A stretch of DNA of 64,000 nucleotides from an uncultured Candidatus Nitrosopumilus sp. (GCA_951812655.1 OX638319.1:496001-560000), one strand, 5' to 3'; positions 16,479 through 24,602 are shown, numbered from the stretch's first letter. Translations and numbers: made by a program. Notes: generated by a model from the letters alone, not told the origin.

Positions 16479-16709
16479 ATGGTATATTCCTATCAAGTTG
16501 TAAAATTTCAAACTATATCGTTGGTTCAAGGAACAAACTGGTCCCAATCAATCGGAGATAAAGGAATTCTTTACAAATCAATCAAGGATCCCTTTTCAAA
16601 ACTTATTGTTCAATCCTCAAATGGCTCAAAAAAATTGTATCGTGTACCAAAAGATAGAACAGTAGTTGTAGTAAATGATACTGCGCATTTTCTTGGAGAA
16701 CTATCCTAA
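16479..16709 (+). CDS. Small conserved hypothetical protein
   Basis: The protein has 76 residues from an ATG six bases after the crcB stop, so probably co-transcribed. It is predicted all-beta (YSYQVVKFQTISLVQ, KLIVQSSNGSKKLYRV, RTVVVVNDTAHFLGE) without cysteines, signal or membrane helix. I do not recognise a family. The tight spacing would allow a role linked to fluoride export, but there is no motif to support it. It converges with the next gene, 1 bp apart. Confidence 0.6.
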   Translation: MVYSYQVVKFQTISLVQGTNWSQSIGDKGILYKSIKDPFSKLIVQSSNGSKKLYRVPKDRTVVVVNDTAHFLGELS

Positions 16710-16710
16710 A

Positions 16711-16983
16711 TTATTTAAAAAATTTATCTACTTGATCCCTATACTTAAGAGCAATTTTTCCAAACTCTGAAAAATCATCGGCTGTTGGGTATTTCATTTT
16801 CATTGCAAATTGATTAACAAATACCGATAATGCGCTACCTATGATTAAATTGTAAACCCCATCAGCCATATTATTTGAGTAAGGAAATGCAACTCTGATG
16901 AATGGTAGGTATGTCTCAGTCTGAGAAATCATTAGTTTGATGTGTTCTTCAACGAATTCTTCAACGTCCGCATCAATTGCCAT
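16711..16983 (-). CDS. Small conserved hypothetical protein, helical
   Basis: The protein has 90 residues from an ATG at 16983. It is mostly helical: VEEFVEEHIKLMISQTET, then a moderately hydrophobic middle (YNLIIGSALSVFVNQFAMK) and a charged end (IALKYRDQVDKFFK). It is not hydrophobic enough for a confident membrane helix. No named family is recognised. It is convergent with the gene downstream of crcB and 58 bp from the zinc-ribbon gene. Confidence 0.55.
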   Translation of the reverse strand: MAIDADVEEFVEEHIKLMISQTETYLPFIRVAFPYSNNMADGVYNLIIGSALSVFVNQFAMKMKYPTADDFSEFGKIALKYRDQVDKFFK

Positions 16984-17041
16984 AATTATCCTTGTTTTGA
17001 TTTCTTATAAGTAGAACTTAAGTTTCTAGGCCTATTTTCAT

Positions 17042-17251
17042 TTATCTGATTATTTGTGCCAAATATTTTTCCTTTCCTTTCCTGCTTCTTGGTAGACATC
17101 TCAGTTGACTATTGCAGCAAGGACATATATTTCCATCAAATTTCACAAATATTTCACAATAATTACATCTCTTCTGTCCAGCAGCATATCTGCCAATTTC
17201 TGTTGGTTTGAGAGCCTTGTAATTTTTGCATTTTCCAATACAGTATGTCAT
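17042..17251 (-). CDS. Small zinc-ribbon protein
   Basis: The protein has 69 residues from the ATG at 17251; a TTG at 17272 is in frame but less likely. Seven cysteines are arranged in pairs: YCIGKCKNY, CNYCEIF, and ICPCCNSQLRCLPRS, consistent with one or two zinc ribbons. The C-terminus (PRSRKGKEKYLAQIIR) is basic and could contact nucleic acid. Small zinc-ribbon proteins like this are frequent in thaumarchaea and are mostly uncharacterised. Function unknown. Confidence 0.65.
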   Translation of the reverse strand: MTYCIGKCKNYKALKPTEIGRYAAGQKRCNYCEIFVKFDGNICPCCNSQLRCLPRSRKGKEKYLAQIIR

Positions 17252-17363
17252 ATTAGAAGATGAAATTTTCAAAAAGATAAAACGTTTGATTGCACTGCAC
17301 TCACTTTTTCAGAATCGCTGTTTAACCATATTGAATTTATAATGCAAATTTTATTTTTAATTA

Positions 17364-17672
17364 TTGCTTGAATTAGACAAGAAGGTATTTGGAACAATTA
17401 TGACCAAAGAAGTGATTGGTGCTTATCCACCAGCGATTCCAGATACTCAAAACAATTTTGAAAAAGAATTGATAAATCTACTTTCAGAACTACCGTCTCT
17501 TTCAAAAACTGTTCTTGAAAGACTTTTGGAAGAGCAAAAAATTGCTGAAGTGCATATCAATAACAGACCTGGCGCCATGGCTTTAGCTCAAGATAAGATC
17601 CAAATATTTAATGTATTTAACCAAAAATATGTTAAAGCAATTAAACTAAAACTTGAGTCCTATCCAAACTGA
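17364..17672 (+). CDS. Conserved hypothetical protein
   Basis: The protein has 102 residues from a TTG at 17364, favoured because a TATA-like TTTATAAT at about 17336-17343 sits roughly 25 bp upstream, which fits a leaderless start; the ATG at 17400 is the alternative. The sequence is helical (NNFEKELINLLSELPSLSK, TVLERLLEEQKIAEVHI) and ends with IFNVFNQKYVKAIKLKLES. No motif is recognised. It converges with the antiporter gene. Confidence 0.55.
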   Translation: MLELDKKVFGTIMTKEVIGAYPPAIPDTQNNFEKELINLLSELPSLSKTVLERLLEEQKIAEVHINNRPGAMALAQDKIQIFNVFNQKYVKAIKLKLESYPN

Positions 17673-17712
17673 ACATTCTAATTTAAAAAAAACTGCTTTT
17701 GAAAGTTTCTTG

Positions 17713-19170
17713 TTATTTCTTTTTAACAAATCCGCCTTCAATGTCATCATCCTTGGAACTTTCGATCGATTCTTTAACTGCTATTCCTGCATCATCTTTG
17801 GGATTTTCTGGCGGTTTAACAAATCCGCCTTCAATGGATTCTGGCGGTGGGATCTTCTTTGATTTTCCTAATCCGATAGTTGTAATGATTACTGATGATA
17901 GAATAATAAAGAAAATTATTTGCGGATATGCCTCAGCATTTGGTAAACCCAAAGTTATTGGATATGTTGCAAGTACTGCAGCTGCCAACCCTCTGGGAAT
18001 CATAGAATTTGTAACTGCTCTGTCTAGAAGTGAAAATCTTTTTGTTAACGTAATTTTTCCGACAAATACTCTTCCAAAATAAACAATTACAGTGATTAAA
18101 ATTCCAAATACCAAATATTCTATTTGGCCAAAACTCGCCATTAGACCAACAAACACAAAGAAAAATGATCTTACCAAAAATGTCAATTGATTGTGTGTGG
18201 GATCATCTGCTTCAATTTTTGGAATCTTAAATTTAAGAATCCTTGAAAGATGATTTTTATTTCCAATCATCAAACCAAATACCAATGCTGTTAGTGCACC
18301 TGATTCCCCAAATGAATTTGCCAAGAAAAACAAAACAAACAGTATTCCTAAAGTAAGCATGTATGCGTGCTGAGCATTTCCAAGCTTTGTTGAAACATAC
18401 ATCCAAGGAATTCCTACTCCAAATCCAAGTACTAAACCCACAACAATAGCTCGTCCAATGGTTTCTTGCAGGGTTTCGATGTCAAAATGTCCTGCAAGCA
18501 CTGCCTCAAATAGTATGAATGCAATGATTGTGGCTAGAATATCCGTTAATGCTGATTCAAAACTTAACATCGACTTTGTTTCTTCTGAGATTTTGATATT
18601 TCTGACCAGTCCAAAAACAATAGCCGAACTACTTCCTCCCACAATGGAACCCAACAGAATGCTCTCTAACCATGCCCATCCTAATGCAAAATGTCCTGCA
18701 AGAGAAATCATTACGACTGATAGAATAAAACCAAGAACCGCAAGTGTAAATGAAAAGTGTGCAGTTTTGATAACATGCTTGATATCTAGATTTAGTCCTC
18801 CATCAAACATGATGATAATTAGTGCAAGTGCTGCAAAATATGGCACTACTTGAATCACAGCTTCTGGTTGAATGATTCCTAACACTGGTCCGATAATCAC
18901 TCCAAGAATCATTAGAAAAGCTACATCTGGAATACCTGTTTTTTTAAAAAATGCCTCTCCTGCAACTCCGAGAAAAATCACCACACCTGCAGCAAGTAAT
19001 ATCACATGCGCTGAAGCAATGGGTCCGTCTTGAATTGATAATGTGCCTATGGAGTTCTGCAATTCCGTTACTTTGTCTAGAATCATATTCGTATCAAAAT
19101 TCACTAATTCAATTACATCTCCAGTTTGTCCCCTGATTAAATTCAAGATAGACAAAATCACAAAATTCAT
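17713..19170 (-). CDS. Monovalent cation:proton antiporter, CPA family
   Basis: The protein has 485 residues from an ATG at 19170 with about 12 hydrophobic helices. GGSSSAIVFGLVRN and FESALTDILATIIAF carry the paired polar residues of the CPA transport core, and the MFDGGLNLDI motif is typical of the NhaP/CPA1 group. It would exchange Na+ or K+ for protons across the membrane. The cytoplasmic C-terminus contains the duplicated string EGGFVK (EGGFVKPPENP and EGGFVKKK), which reflects a 22-bp DNA repeat. Ion specificity is not decided by sequence. Confidence 0.88.
   Translation of the reverse strand: MNFVILSILNLIRGQTGDVIELVNFDTNMILDKVTELQNSIGTLSIQDGPIASAHVILLAAGVVIFLGVAGEAFFKKTGIPDVAFLMILGVIIGPVLGIIQPEAVIQVVPYFAALALIIIMFDGGLNLDIKHVIKTAHFSFTLAVLGFILSVVMISLAGHFALGWAWLESILLGSIVGGSSSAIVFGLVRNIKISEETKSMLSFESALTDILATIIAFILFEAVLAGHFDIETLQETIGRAIVVGLVLGFGVGIPWMYVSTKLGNAQHAYMLTLGILFVLFFLANSFGESGALTALVFGLMIGNKNHLSRILKFKIPKIEADDPTHNQLTFLVRSFFFVFVGLMASFGQIEYLVFGILITVIVYFGRVFVGKITLTKRFSLLDRAVTNSMIPRGLAAAVLATYPITLGLPNAEAYPQIIFFIILSSVIITTIGLGKSKKIPPPESIEGGFVKPPENPKDDAGIAVKESIESSKDDDIEGGFVKKK
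17722..17836. repeat. 22-bp perfect direct repeat in antiporter 3' end
   Basis: A 22-bp string beginning TTTAACAAATCCGCC occurs at 17722-17743 and 17815-17836, 93 bp apart. Both encode IEGGFVK in the same frame. The 93-bp spacing is 31 codons, so an in-frame segmental duplication followed by divergence of the remaining segment is a simple explanation. Confidence 0.8.
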
Positions 19171-19275
19171 TTATGATTAAATCTACACGTATCTGGTTAA
19201 AAATTAAACTAGATTAAATTTACAATTTTTGACGATTTTACTAATTTTTAAATGGCTGTAATCAACTAGTACATA

Positions 19276-19824
19276 ATGAGTGCCACTAACCAACTTCGTT
19301 CAGATCACGAACAAGTTCGTCGTCTGGAAAGACTTGTAGCAAAATGTGCTGATGAATTGTACAAAGGCAACAAAATTCCTTTTTCAGATCTGACAAAAAT
19401 CACTCTAGTAATCTCAGAATTTGTCGATACAATTCATCACTCCAGAGAAGAAGATTCGTATTTTCCTTGTGTTGCAAGTTATGACTCTTTAAAAGACCAA
19501 ATCAGAAAATTTATGATTGAACATGAATTTGGAAGAAATATAGCCCGACAGATATCAAATCATCTAAAACGATGGAAAGATGGTGAGGATGCGCAAGAAC
19601 CTGTATCAAGATACTTGAGAACGTATGCCATTTTCCTTAATGATCACCTTAACAAAGAAAATAAGTTCTTTGATGATGCAGAAGCTGAAATCTTATCCAA
19701 AGAAGAAGAAGTAGAAATGTATGAACAGTACAATTCAGTTTTTGCTATAGTAAAAAAAGTGGAAGATATGATAAAAGAAATTGATTACTTGGAAAATCAA
19801 CCTTGGGCAAAAAAATTAACGTAA
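19276..19824 (+). CDS. Hemerythrin-like HHE domain protein
   Basis: The protein has 182 residues from an ATG at 19276. It has the HHE four-helix pattern: an N-terminal LRSDHEQVRRLE, TIHHSREEDSYFP, FMIEHEFGRNIA and FLNDHLNKENKFFDDAE, which together give the His and Glu ligands of a diiron centre. Such proteins bind oxygen or nitric oxide or manage iron; in an ammonia oxidiser NO handling is plausible, but that is inference. It stands 31 bp before cysC on the same strand. Confidence 0.88.
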   Translation: MSATNQLRSDHEQVRRLERLVAKCADELYKGNKIPFSDLTKITLVISEFVDTIHHSREEDSYFPCVASYDSLKDQIRKFMIEHEFGRNIARQISNHLKRWKDGEDAQEPVSRYLRTYAIFLNDHLNKENKFFDDAEAEILSKEEEVEMYEQYNSVFAIVKKVEDMIKEIDYLENQPWAKKLT

Positions 19825-19855
19825 GCTCTTTATGTGTTATCATGAGATTTTGTTC

Positions 19856-20371
19856 ATGAAACCTTTCGTTCTTTGGATGACCGGTCTTCCTTGTTCTGGA
19901 AAGACTACAATCGTAAAAGACTTGCAAAAAGATATCCCGAATCTTGCTATGCTTGACGGTGATGAGTTAAGAGAGTGGTTTTCCCCAAAAGATTTTTCAA
20001 AAGCAGGTCGTGATGAGCACAACAAAAAAGTTGCTCATTTGGCAAAGCTCTTGTTGAATCACGGTGTTCCTAGTGTGGTATCTCTTGTTTCTCCATATGC
20101 TGAGAACAGGCAAAGTGCCAGGGAGATTATTGACGCAGGTGATCAGTTTGCAGAGTGTTACGTTCAATGTTCTTTGGCAAAGTGCGAAGAAAGAGATGTC
20201 AAAGGCATGTATGCCAAAGCTAGAAAAGGAGAAATCAAAGGGTTTACAGGAATAGATGATCCTTATGAGGCTCCGGAAAAAGCTGATTTGGTAATTGATA
20301 CAGAACACGAACCGCTTTCAGACAGTGCAAACAAGGTCAAAGACTTTCTTAAGGGAAGAAACCTACTCTAA
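19856..20371 (+). CDS. cysC: Adenylylsulfate kinase
   Basis: The product is 171 residues from the ATG at 19856; an earlier ATG at 19832 adds eight atypical residues. It has P-loop GLPCSGKTT at about residue 10, the LDGDELREWF motif that binds APS, and GIDDPYEAPEKADLVIDT near the end, all diagnostic for CysC. The enzyme phosphorylates APS to PAPS. It overlaps the 3' end of the convergent cysQ gene by 9 bp, so PAPS synthesis and PAP removal are paired. ATP sulfurylase lies at 38396. Confidence 0.93.
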   Translation: MKPFVLWMTGLPCSGKTTIVKDLQKDIPNLAMLDGDELREWFSPKDFSKAGRDEHNKKVAHLAKLLLNHGVPSVVSLVSPYAENRQSAREIIDAGDQFAECYVQCSLAKCEERDVKGMYAKARKGEIKGFTGIDDPYEAPEKADLVIDTEHEPLSDSANKVKDFLKGRNLL

Positions 20372-21178
20372 TTTTTTGAACTGCTCAACTATCTTGTTGT
20401 GAACCAATCCATTTGTTACCAGTATTCCATTTTGGTGATAGACATCTTTGTTATTGTATGTTAAATCATTTCCATACATATCTGTCATCTTTCCTCCTGC
20501 TTCCAAAATAATACAATATGATGCTGCGGAATCCCATTCTTTCATTTTGTTGGTAGTCGTAATGTATGCTTCAGCTTCTCCAGAGCTAATTTTTCCAACT
20601 TTTAATGAACTACCGATACTTGTAAAATCACTGATTCCCAATTTTTTAATAAATAATTTTTCTTTCTCTGATAGATGATGTCTGGATCCAACAGTTCTGC
20701 ATTTGGAAACTTCTGAAATTCTAGTTACAGATATTTTTCCCCATTTGCCATCTGAATACCTGAATGCACCACTTCCCTTTTGTGCAACAAATAATGTTTT
20801 TTCCGTTGGCCATCCGATTACTCCAATTATTGGTTTCTTATTTTTAATTAAGGAAACCATTACAGTGAACTCGCCAGTTTTATCGATAAAATCTGAAGTT
20901 CCATCAAGCGGATCTACGATCCAAACCATTTCTTTTGATAGGCGGCCTAGATCGTCATTATCTTCCTCAGACAGGATGGCATGTTCTGTTTGCGAGAGAA
21001 TGCTCTTAATGATCTCATTGCTCTTAAGATCAGCATCTGTAACAGGCGAATCGTCATCTTTTGTGGACATTTTATAGTCGTCGTCATATATCCCTAATAT
21101 TGAATTTCCTGCTTCTTTTACCGCCTTGATTGCAATATCTAATTCAGGAATTTTTTCAGAAATGGGAATTTCTTGCAA
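20363..21178 (-). CDS. cysQ: 3'(2'),5'-bisphosphate nucleotidase CysQ-like (inositol monophosphatase family)
   Basis: The protein has 271 residues. It carries the metal-binding motifs SPVTDADLKSNEII, ILSEEDNDD, the family signature WIVDPLDGTSDFI and late MKEWDSAASYCIILEAGG. This is the lithium-sensitive phosphatase superfamily; neighbouring cysC and the WDSAA form favour CysQ, which dephosphorylates PAP formed from PAPS. Inositol monophosphatase or fructose bisphosphatase activity is an alternative. It is convergent with cysC. Confidence 0.85.
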   Translation of the reverse strand: MQEIPISEKIPELDIAIKAVKEAGNSILGIYDDDYKMSTKDDDSPVTDADLKSNEIIKSILSQTEHAILSEEDNDDLGRLSKEMVWIVDPLDGTSDFIDKTGEFTVMVSLIKNKKPIIGVIGWPTEKTLFVAQKGSGAFRYSDGKWGKISVTRISEVSKCRTVGSRHHLSEKEKLFIKKLGISDFTSIGSSLKVGKISSGEAEAYITTTNKMKEWDSAASYCIILEAGGKMTDMYGNDLTYNNKDVYHQNGILVTNGLVHNKIVEQFKKLE

Positions 21179-21188
21179 TTACAATTAC

Positions 21189-21407
21189 CTAAGTTGTAAG
21201 CTCTGGTTTCAGAGTCCATACTACTCCTAACACTATGAACGGAATTGTTAAAACTCCTATGATGCCAAGTACTGTGTTAAATTGCGATTCTGAAACTGCT
21301 GGATTGTTAACTATCCATGGCAACGGTAAGCTAATGATAATCCAAATTACTCCTAATAGAATAATCAGCTTGGCCTTGGCCTTTCTGTCTTTCATTGATT
21401 TTGACAC
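21189..21407 (-). CDS. Small membrane protein with two helices
   Basis: The protein has 72 residues. A basic N-terminus (KSMKDRKAKAK) is followed by helix 1 (LIILLGVIWIIISLPLPWIV) and helix 2 (TVLGIIGVLTIPFIVLGVVW). Two short helices with a positive N-terminus suggest a small inner-membrane protein with cytoplasmic termini. No family is recognised. It is 10 bp upstream of cysQ on the same strand and probably co-transcribed. Confidence 0.6.
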   Translation of the reverse strand: MSKSMKDRKAKAKLIILLGVIWIIISLPLPWIVNNPAVSESQFNTVLGIIGVLTIPFIVLGVVWTLKPELTT

Positions 21408-21435
21408 TCGGCGGTTGTATTAATTTCATGTGAAT

Positions 21436-22179
21436 TCATTTGATTGATTCTCCTCCATCTACTGTTAGTACTGCTCCCGTAGTCCATGATGCATCATCTG
21501 ATGCAAAGTATAATACTGCTTTACCAATTTCATCAGGTTTGCCAATTCTGCCAATAGGATGTTCGTTGTCCATGAAATCCTTGTCCTTTTGAGTATTCAA
21601 AAATGGTTTAGTCATGTCAGTGTCAACTACACCAGGACAGATACAGTTGATTCTTATCTTGTCTTTAGAATACTCTAGTGCCCAACATTTTGTCAACAGT
21701 ATTAATGCGGCCTTTGATGCTGAATACGCATCTGCATTAAATCCTTGATAAGCCTTTATCCCTGCATCAGATGAGATATTAATTATTGAACCCGATGTTT
21801 TTTGCAAGTGTGGTATTGCCTCCTTTGTAAATCTAAACTGTCCAGTAAGATTCACATCTAAAACTTCATTCCATTCGTCCTCGTCAATATTATGTAGCTG
21901 TTTTATTTTTGGAAACATTCCGGCATTATTTACAAGAATATCTAACTTGCCAAATTTTTTAATTATTTCATTTACAACATTCTTCACTTCGTCACTTTTT
22001 CTAATATCAGCTGCAATTCCAATTGAATTGGGAATCTTTTCAACTCCTTTTTCTAATCTGTCTGGATTTTTTGCAGTGATTATCACGGATGCTCCATTTT
22101 CTGATAGTATTTTTGCAGTAGCAAGTCCTATTCCTCTACTTCCACCGGTAACTAATGCAACTTTTTCCGATAATTTCAC
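21436..22179 (-). CDS. SDR-family oxidoreductase, FabG-like
   Basis: The protein has 247 residues. Hallmarks of classical short-chain dehydrogenases are present: NAD(P)-binding ALVTGGSRGIGLATA, DILVNNAGMFP, and the catalytic Ser, Tyr and Lys in SSDAGIKAYQGFNADAYSASKAA, followed by NCICPGVVDTDMT. The end GAVLTVDGG is typical of FabG-like enzymes. The substrate cannot be deduced: 3-oxoacyl carriers, polyols or sugars are all possible. It is transcribed away from the putative structured RNA at 22.35 kb. Confidence 0.88.
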   Translation of the reverse strand: MKLSEKVALVTGGSRGIGLATAKILSENGASVIITAKNPDRLEKGVEKIPNSIGIAADIRKSDEVKNVVNEIIKKFGKLDILVNNAGMFPKIKQLHNIDEDEWNEVLDVNLTGQFRFTKEAIPHLQKTSGSIINISSDAGIKAYQGFNADAYSASKAALILLTKCWALEYSKDKIRINCICPGVVDTDMTKPFLNTQKDKDFMDNEHPIGRIGKPDEIGKAVLYFASDDASWTTGAVLTVDGGESIK

Positions 22180-22280
22180 TAGTTTTTAGTTAAAAATTCG
22201 TAATTTATAGATCCAACATTTGTATGAACATATAAAATAATTTTAATAAAAAATGATATTTTTGTATAAAACATTGCTAA

Positions 22281-22314
22281 AATTTTTAAATATATGAAGT
22301 GTATATACTATTTA
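22281..22314 (+). promoter_or_regulatory. TATA-like promoter of the putative ncRNA
   Basis: ATTTTTAAATATAT at about 22281-22295 and a second AT element GTATATACTATTTA at about 22301-22314 precede the folded region. An archaeal TATA box here would start transcription near 22315-22325 on the plus strand. Confidence 0.5.
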
Positions 22315-22319
22315 ATGTC

Positions 22320-22450
22320 GAAAGATAAAATTTCTATCGACTAGAGTTGCGTAGCCCCGCAGAACGAAAAAGGCAATCAGACGTCTATACGATCTGACAA
22401 AGAGAGGAAATCTCTCAGTGTTCTGCAATTTAGGGGTCTGCGCCTTTTAA
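22320..22450 (+). ncRNA. Putative structured non-coding RNA (three-way junction)
   Basis: The segment is richer in G and C than its flanks and folds strongly. A closing helix pairs GCGTAG (22349-22354) with CTGCGC (22438-22443), CCCC (22355-22358) with GGGG (22433-22436), and GCAGAAC (22359-22365) with GTTCTGC (22420-22426). Inside are hairpin A, TCAGACGT-CTAT-ACGaTCTGA (22377-22397), and hairpin B, GAGAG-GAAAT-CTCTC (22402-22416). A T-run follows at 22445-22448. I do not recognise it as a tRNA, 5S, SRP, RNase P or known riboswitch. Strand is inferred from the TATA-like element and the T-run; a minus-strand leader of the SDR gene is the alternative. Confidence 0.6.
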
Positions 22451-22878
22451 TTTTCTACAATGTATACTGATACTGAACCCATGGTGTTTCCATTTGGATT
22501 AATGGTGATTGACATTTCTTGAATTTCAGAGATCAAAATATTTTTTTGTCCTTTGTATTCCCATGTAAAATATTCGGAAATTCCAGTTTGATGTGGACTT
22601 CCAATCAAATCGTAATCTTCAGAAAAATCAAATGCATCCCCATTTAATGTGATTGATAAAATTTCTGGACTGCTTCCATTTGGAACAAATCTGAAAGAAT
22701 ATTCACCTTTTTCAATCAATAAAAAATCTGAATATGTTCCATTTTCGTAAAGATTGGGATCTGCTAGTGTGACATGAAACAAAATATTGTCATCATCATT
22801 TTTTTCATTAGTCGAAACAATTGCAAAAATAACTACAAAAATAACAATGATTGGAATAAACATTATTCTCTTGTTCAA
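22447..22878 (-). CDS. Membrane-anchored or secreted hypothetical protein
   Basis: The protein has 143 residues. An N-terminal hydrophobic segment (RIMFIPIIVIFVVIFAIVS) acts as signal anchor; there is no clear cleavage site or lipobox. The exported part is beta-rich (DFLLIEKGEYSFRFVPNG, ISITLNGD-like strands, MSITINPNGNTMGSVSVYIV), suggesting a beta-sandwich. No family is recognised. Its stop codon lies at the 3' end of the putative ncRNA, so the two are convergent. Confidence 0.6.
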   Translation of the reverse strand: MNKRIMFIPIIVIFVVIFAIVSTNEKNDDDNILFHVTLADPNLYENGTYSDFLLIEKGEYSFRFVPNGSSPEILSITLNGDAFDFSEDYDLIGSPHQTGISEYFTWEYKGQKNILISEIQEMSITINPNGNTMGSVSVYIVEN

Positions 22879-23488
22879 TACACTGCATGCAAAATTCTGT
22901 TATAAAAATAGATTTAGAAAAAAATAGGAAAACATGTGCAAATAACTATATGTTCATTTTAAGAGATGAAAAAATTTTTTTAATTGTGTATATTTTTTAC
23001 ATTCTACTGTACTGTGAATTGAATAATGATAATTCTTTTATGTCAAAATGATCTTCTTGTTAATTTTTTTCATTCTTGTCATATGAAAAAATCTCTTTTT
23101 TTATAAATAATGTTCACATCATGTTAGTCTCATTTTTTTTACAAAGATATGCTGAATCTTTTAAAATTAATTCTTTCATGTTGTTTCATTTTATCTTTTC
23201 AAGATGAAAATTGACTCAATCGTCAAAATCTCATTCTTTTTGATATTTAGTTAAAATTCTGATCTAAATAAAACATGATAATACTTGATAAACTCTTTCA
23301 TGGATTTTATGTTAAAATTTTAAGTTTTAAAATAATTTTGAATCTATTAAATTTGTGTCAAATTTCTTAGATTAAAAATAATATGATCTTTAATGAAAAT
23401 TTTCAAGTTAGTTCTTGTTAGTAATTTTTAATTCACTGTGAACCATTTTTTACACCCAAAATTAAGTATGTATTCTAAAAATCAAGTC
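22879..23488. other. AT-rich gene-free stretch
   Basis: About 610 bp without a convincing gene. It is dominated by T and A runs and short ORFs under 20 codons. It separates a divergent pair, a secreted-protein gene and an ESCRT-III gene, so it must hold both promoters and may encode a long leader or small RNA. I could not recognise a defined element. Confidence 0.6.
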
Positions 23489-24130
23489 ATGCCTAGTTTA
23501 TCTGCAAAGTGGTCAAAACAACAGCAGCCAGGGATTGCCGAAAAAATCAATGATACGATTAAGCCAAAAGGCGCTTTGAAACCAAGGGTGAATGAAGGTA
23601 TTAAGAAATTACAATCACAAATTAAAAAATTAGATGCCATGTTATCGAGTTTGCAAGATCGTGATGCTAAATTATTCCAAAGAATTGTTGACGCAACCCA
23701 AAAACATGATGTCCAAACCAGTAAAGTTCTTGGTAACGAATTAGCTGAAGTAAGGAAAGTTTCCAAAATTTTGAGCAGTGCTAGAATTTCGTTAGAACAA
23801 ATTGAGTTACGATTGACAACATGTAGTGATCTTGGAGATACCGTTGTTGCAATAATGCCAACCATGGGATTAATGAGAAATCTTAAGTCATCATTAGGAA
23901 AAGTGATGCCAGGTGCAGAACACGAAATTGGCCAGATGGCCGATATGCTTGGTGGATTTATGACGGAAAGTTTCTCTGGTGATGCAGCATTTGGAATTAA
24001 TGAAACGACCAATTCCGAGTCTGAAAGTATCTTGAAAGAAGCTGCTGCTGTTGCCGAAAGTTCTGCAGGTCAAATGTTCCCTTCTGTTCCTTCTAGTAGT
24101 GAAGAAGCGACAACTGCAAAATTTCTATAA
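23489..24130 (+). CDS. ESCRT-III-like protein, CdvB paralog (first copy)
   Basis: The product is 213 residues from the ATG at 23489 (MPSLSAKW), chosen by alignment with the second paralog at 47964; the frame is open to 23438. The Snf7-like core contains KPKGALKPRVNEGIKKLQSQ, LQDRDAKLFQRIV and GNELAEVRKVSKIL, matching the other copy nearly block for block. A variable acidic Ser-rich tail ends with MFPSVPSSSEE, which is also conserved in the paralog. ESCRT-III proteins polymerise on membranes for cell division and vesicle release. No CdvA or CdvC (Vps4) gene is in the window. Confidence 0.9.
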   Translation: MPSLSAKWSKQQQPGIAEKINDTIKPKGALKPRVNEGIKKLQSQIKKLDAMLSSLQDRDAKLFQRIVDATQKHDVQTSKVLGNELAEVRKVSKILSSARISLEQIELRLTTCSDLGDTVVAIMPTMGLMRNLKSSLGKVMPGAEHEIGQMADMLGGFMTESFSGDAAFGINETTNSESESILKEAAAVAESSAGQMFPSVPSSSEEATTAKFL

Positions 24131-24140
24131 TTCTAATATT

Positions 24141-24602
24141 TTATTCACTTAAGGATTCTCTAGATTCTTTTATTTTTCTGACTTTGACGCCTTCTTCATC
24201 AATAACTCTATCTACACCGGAAAGTTTTTCTCTTAAATTGTTGATTATTGAACCCACTTCGTCTGCTTCATTTTCTACCTGCTTTCGTTTGTTGGCAAGT
24301 TCTTCAATCCCTTTGTTTTCTTCATCTATGTATTCACTGACCTTGTGAAGCTTTTCTTTCAGATTTTTTATGTCAACGGCCTCTTCTTCTACATCTTTCT
24401 CAAGCAATGTCCTCTTGTCTTTCAGGTTTTTAATCATTAGTCCAACATAATCTATTGCTTCTTCTAATTTTGCCCGTTTACCCATCAATTCTCCAATTCC
24501 AATTTGATTAGATGAATTCGAAATTGGTTCTATTTTTTCCTCCCCTTGATTTCTTTCTTCTACCATTTCTCCTCCTTCCTGATTTTTGTGTTTATCAAAC
24601 AT
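24141..24602 (-). CDS. Coiled-coil protein facing the ESCRT-III gene
   Basis: The protein has 153 residues from an ATG at 24602. After a polar, Glu-rich N-terminus, nearly the whole chain is coiled coil with an internal repeat of about 32-35 residues: LEEAIDYVGLMIKNLKDKR, LEKDVEEEAVDIKNLKEKL, VENEADEVGSIINNLREKL, each with an (I/V)xNL(K/R)(D/E)K core. It has no signal or membrane helix and no cysteine. The repeats suggest a rod or scaffold. It is convergent with the CdvB paralog with only 10 bp between the stops; a functional link is speculative. It lacks the PRC-barrel start expected for CdvA. Confidence 0.65.
   Translation of the reverse strand: MFDKHKNQEGGEMVEERNQGEEKIEPISNSSNQIGIGELMGKRAKLEEAIDYVGLMIKNLKDKRTLLEKDVEEEAVDIKNLKEKLHKVSEYIDEENKGIEELANKRKQVENEADEVGSIINNLREKLSGVDRVIDEEGVKVRKIKESRESLSE

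Noticed and set aside
22320-22450. H/ACA guide RNA, 5S rRNA, SRP RNA or RNase P RNA for the folded region
   Set aside because: None of the conserved sequence blocks of these RNAs is present, and the closing helix lacks a clear pseudouridylation pocket.
24141-24602. Coiled-coil protein as CdvA
   Set aside because: It lacks the N-terminal PRC-barrel domain, is shorter than CdvA and is not in line with a CdvB gene.
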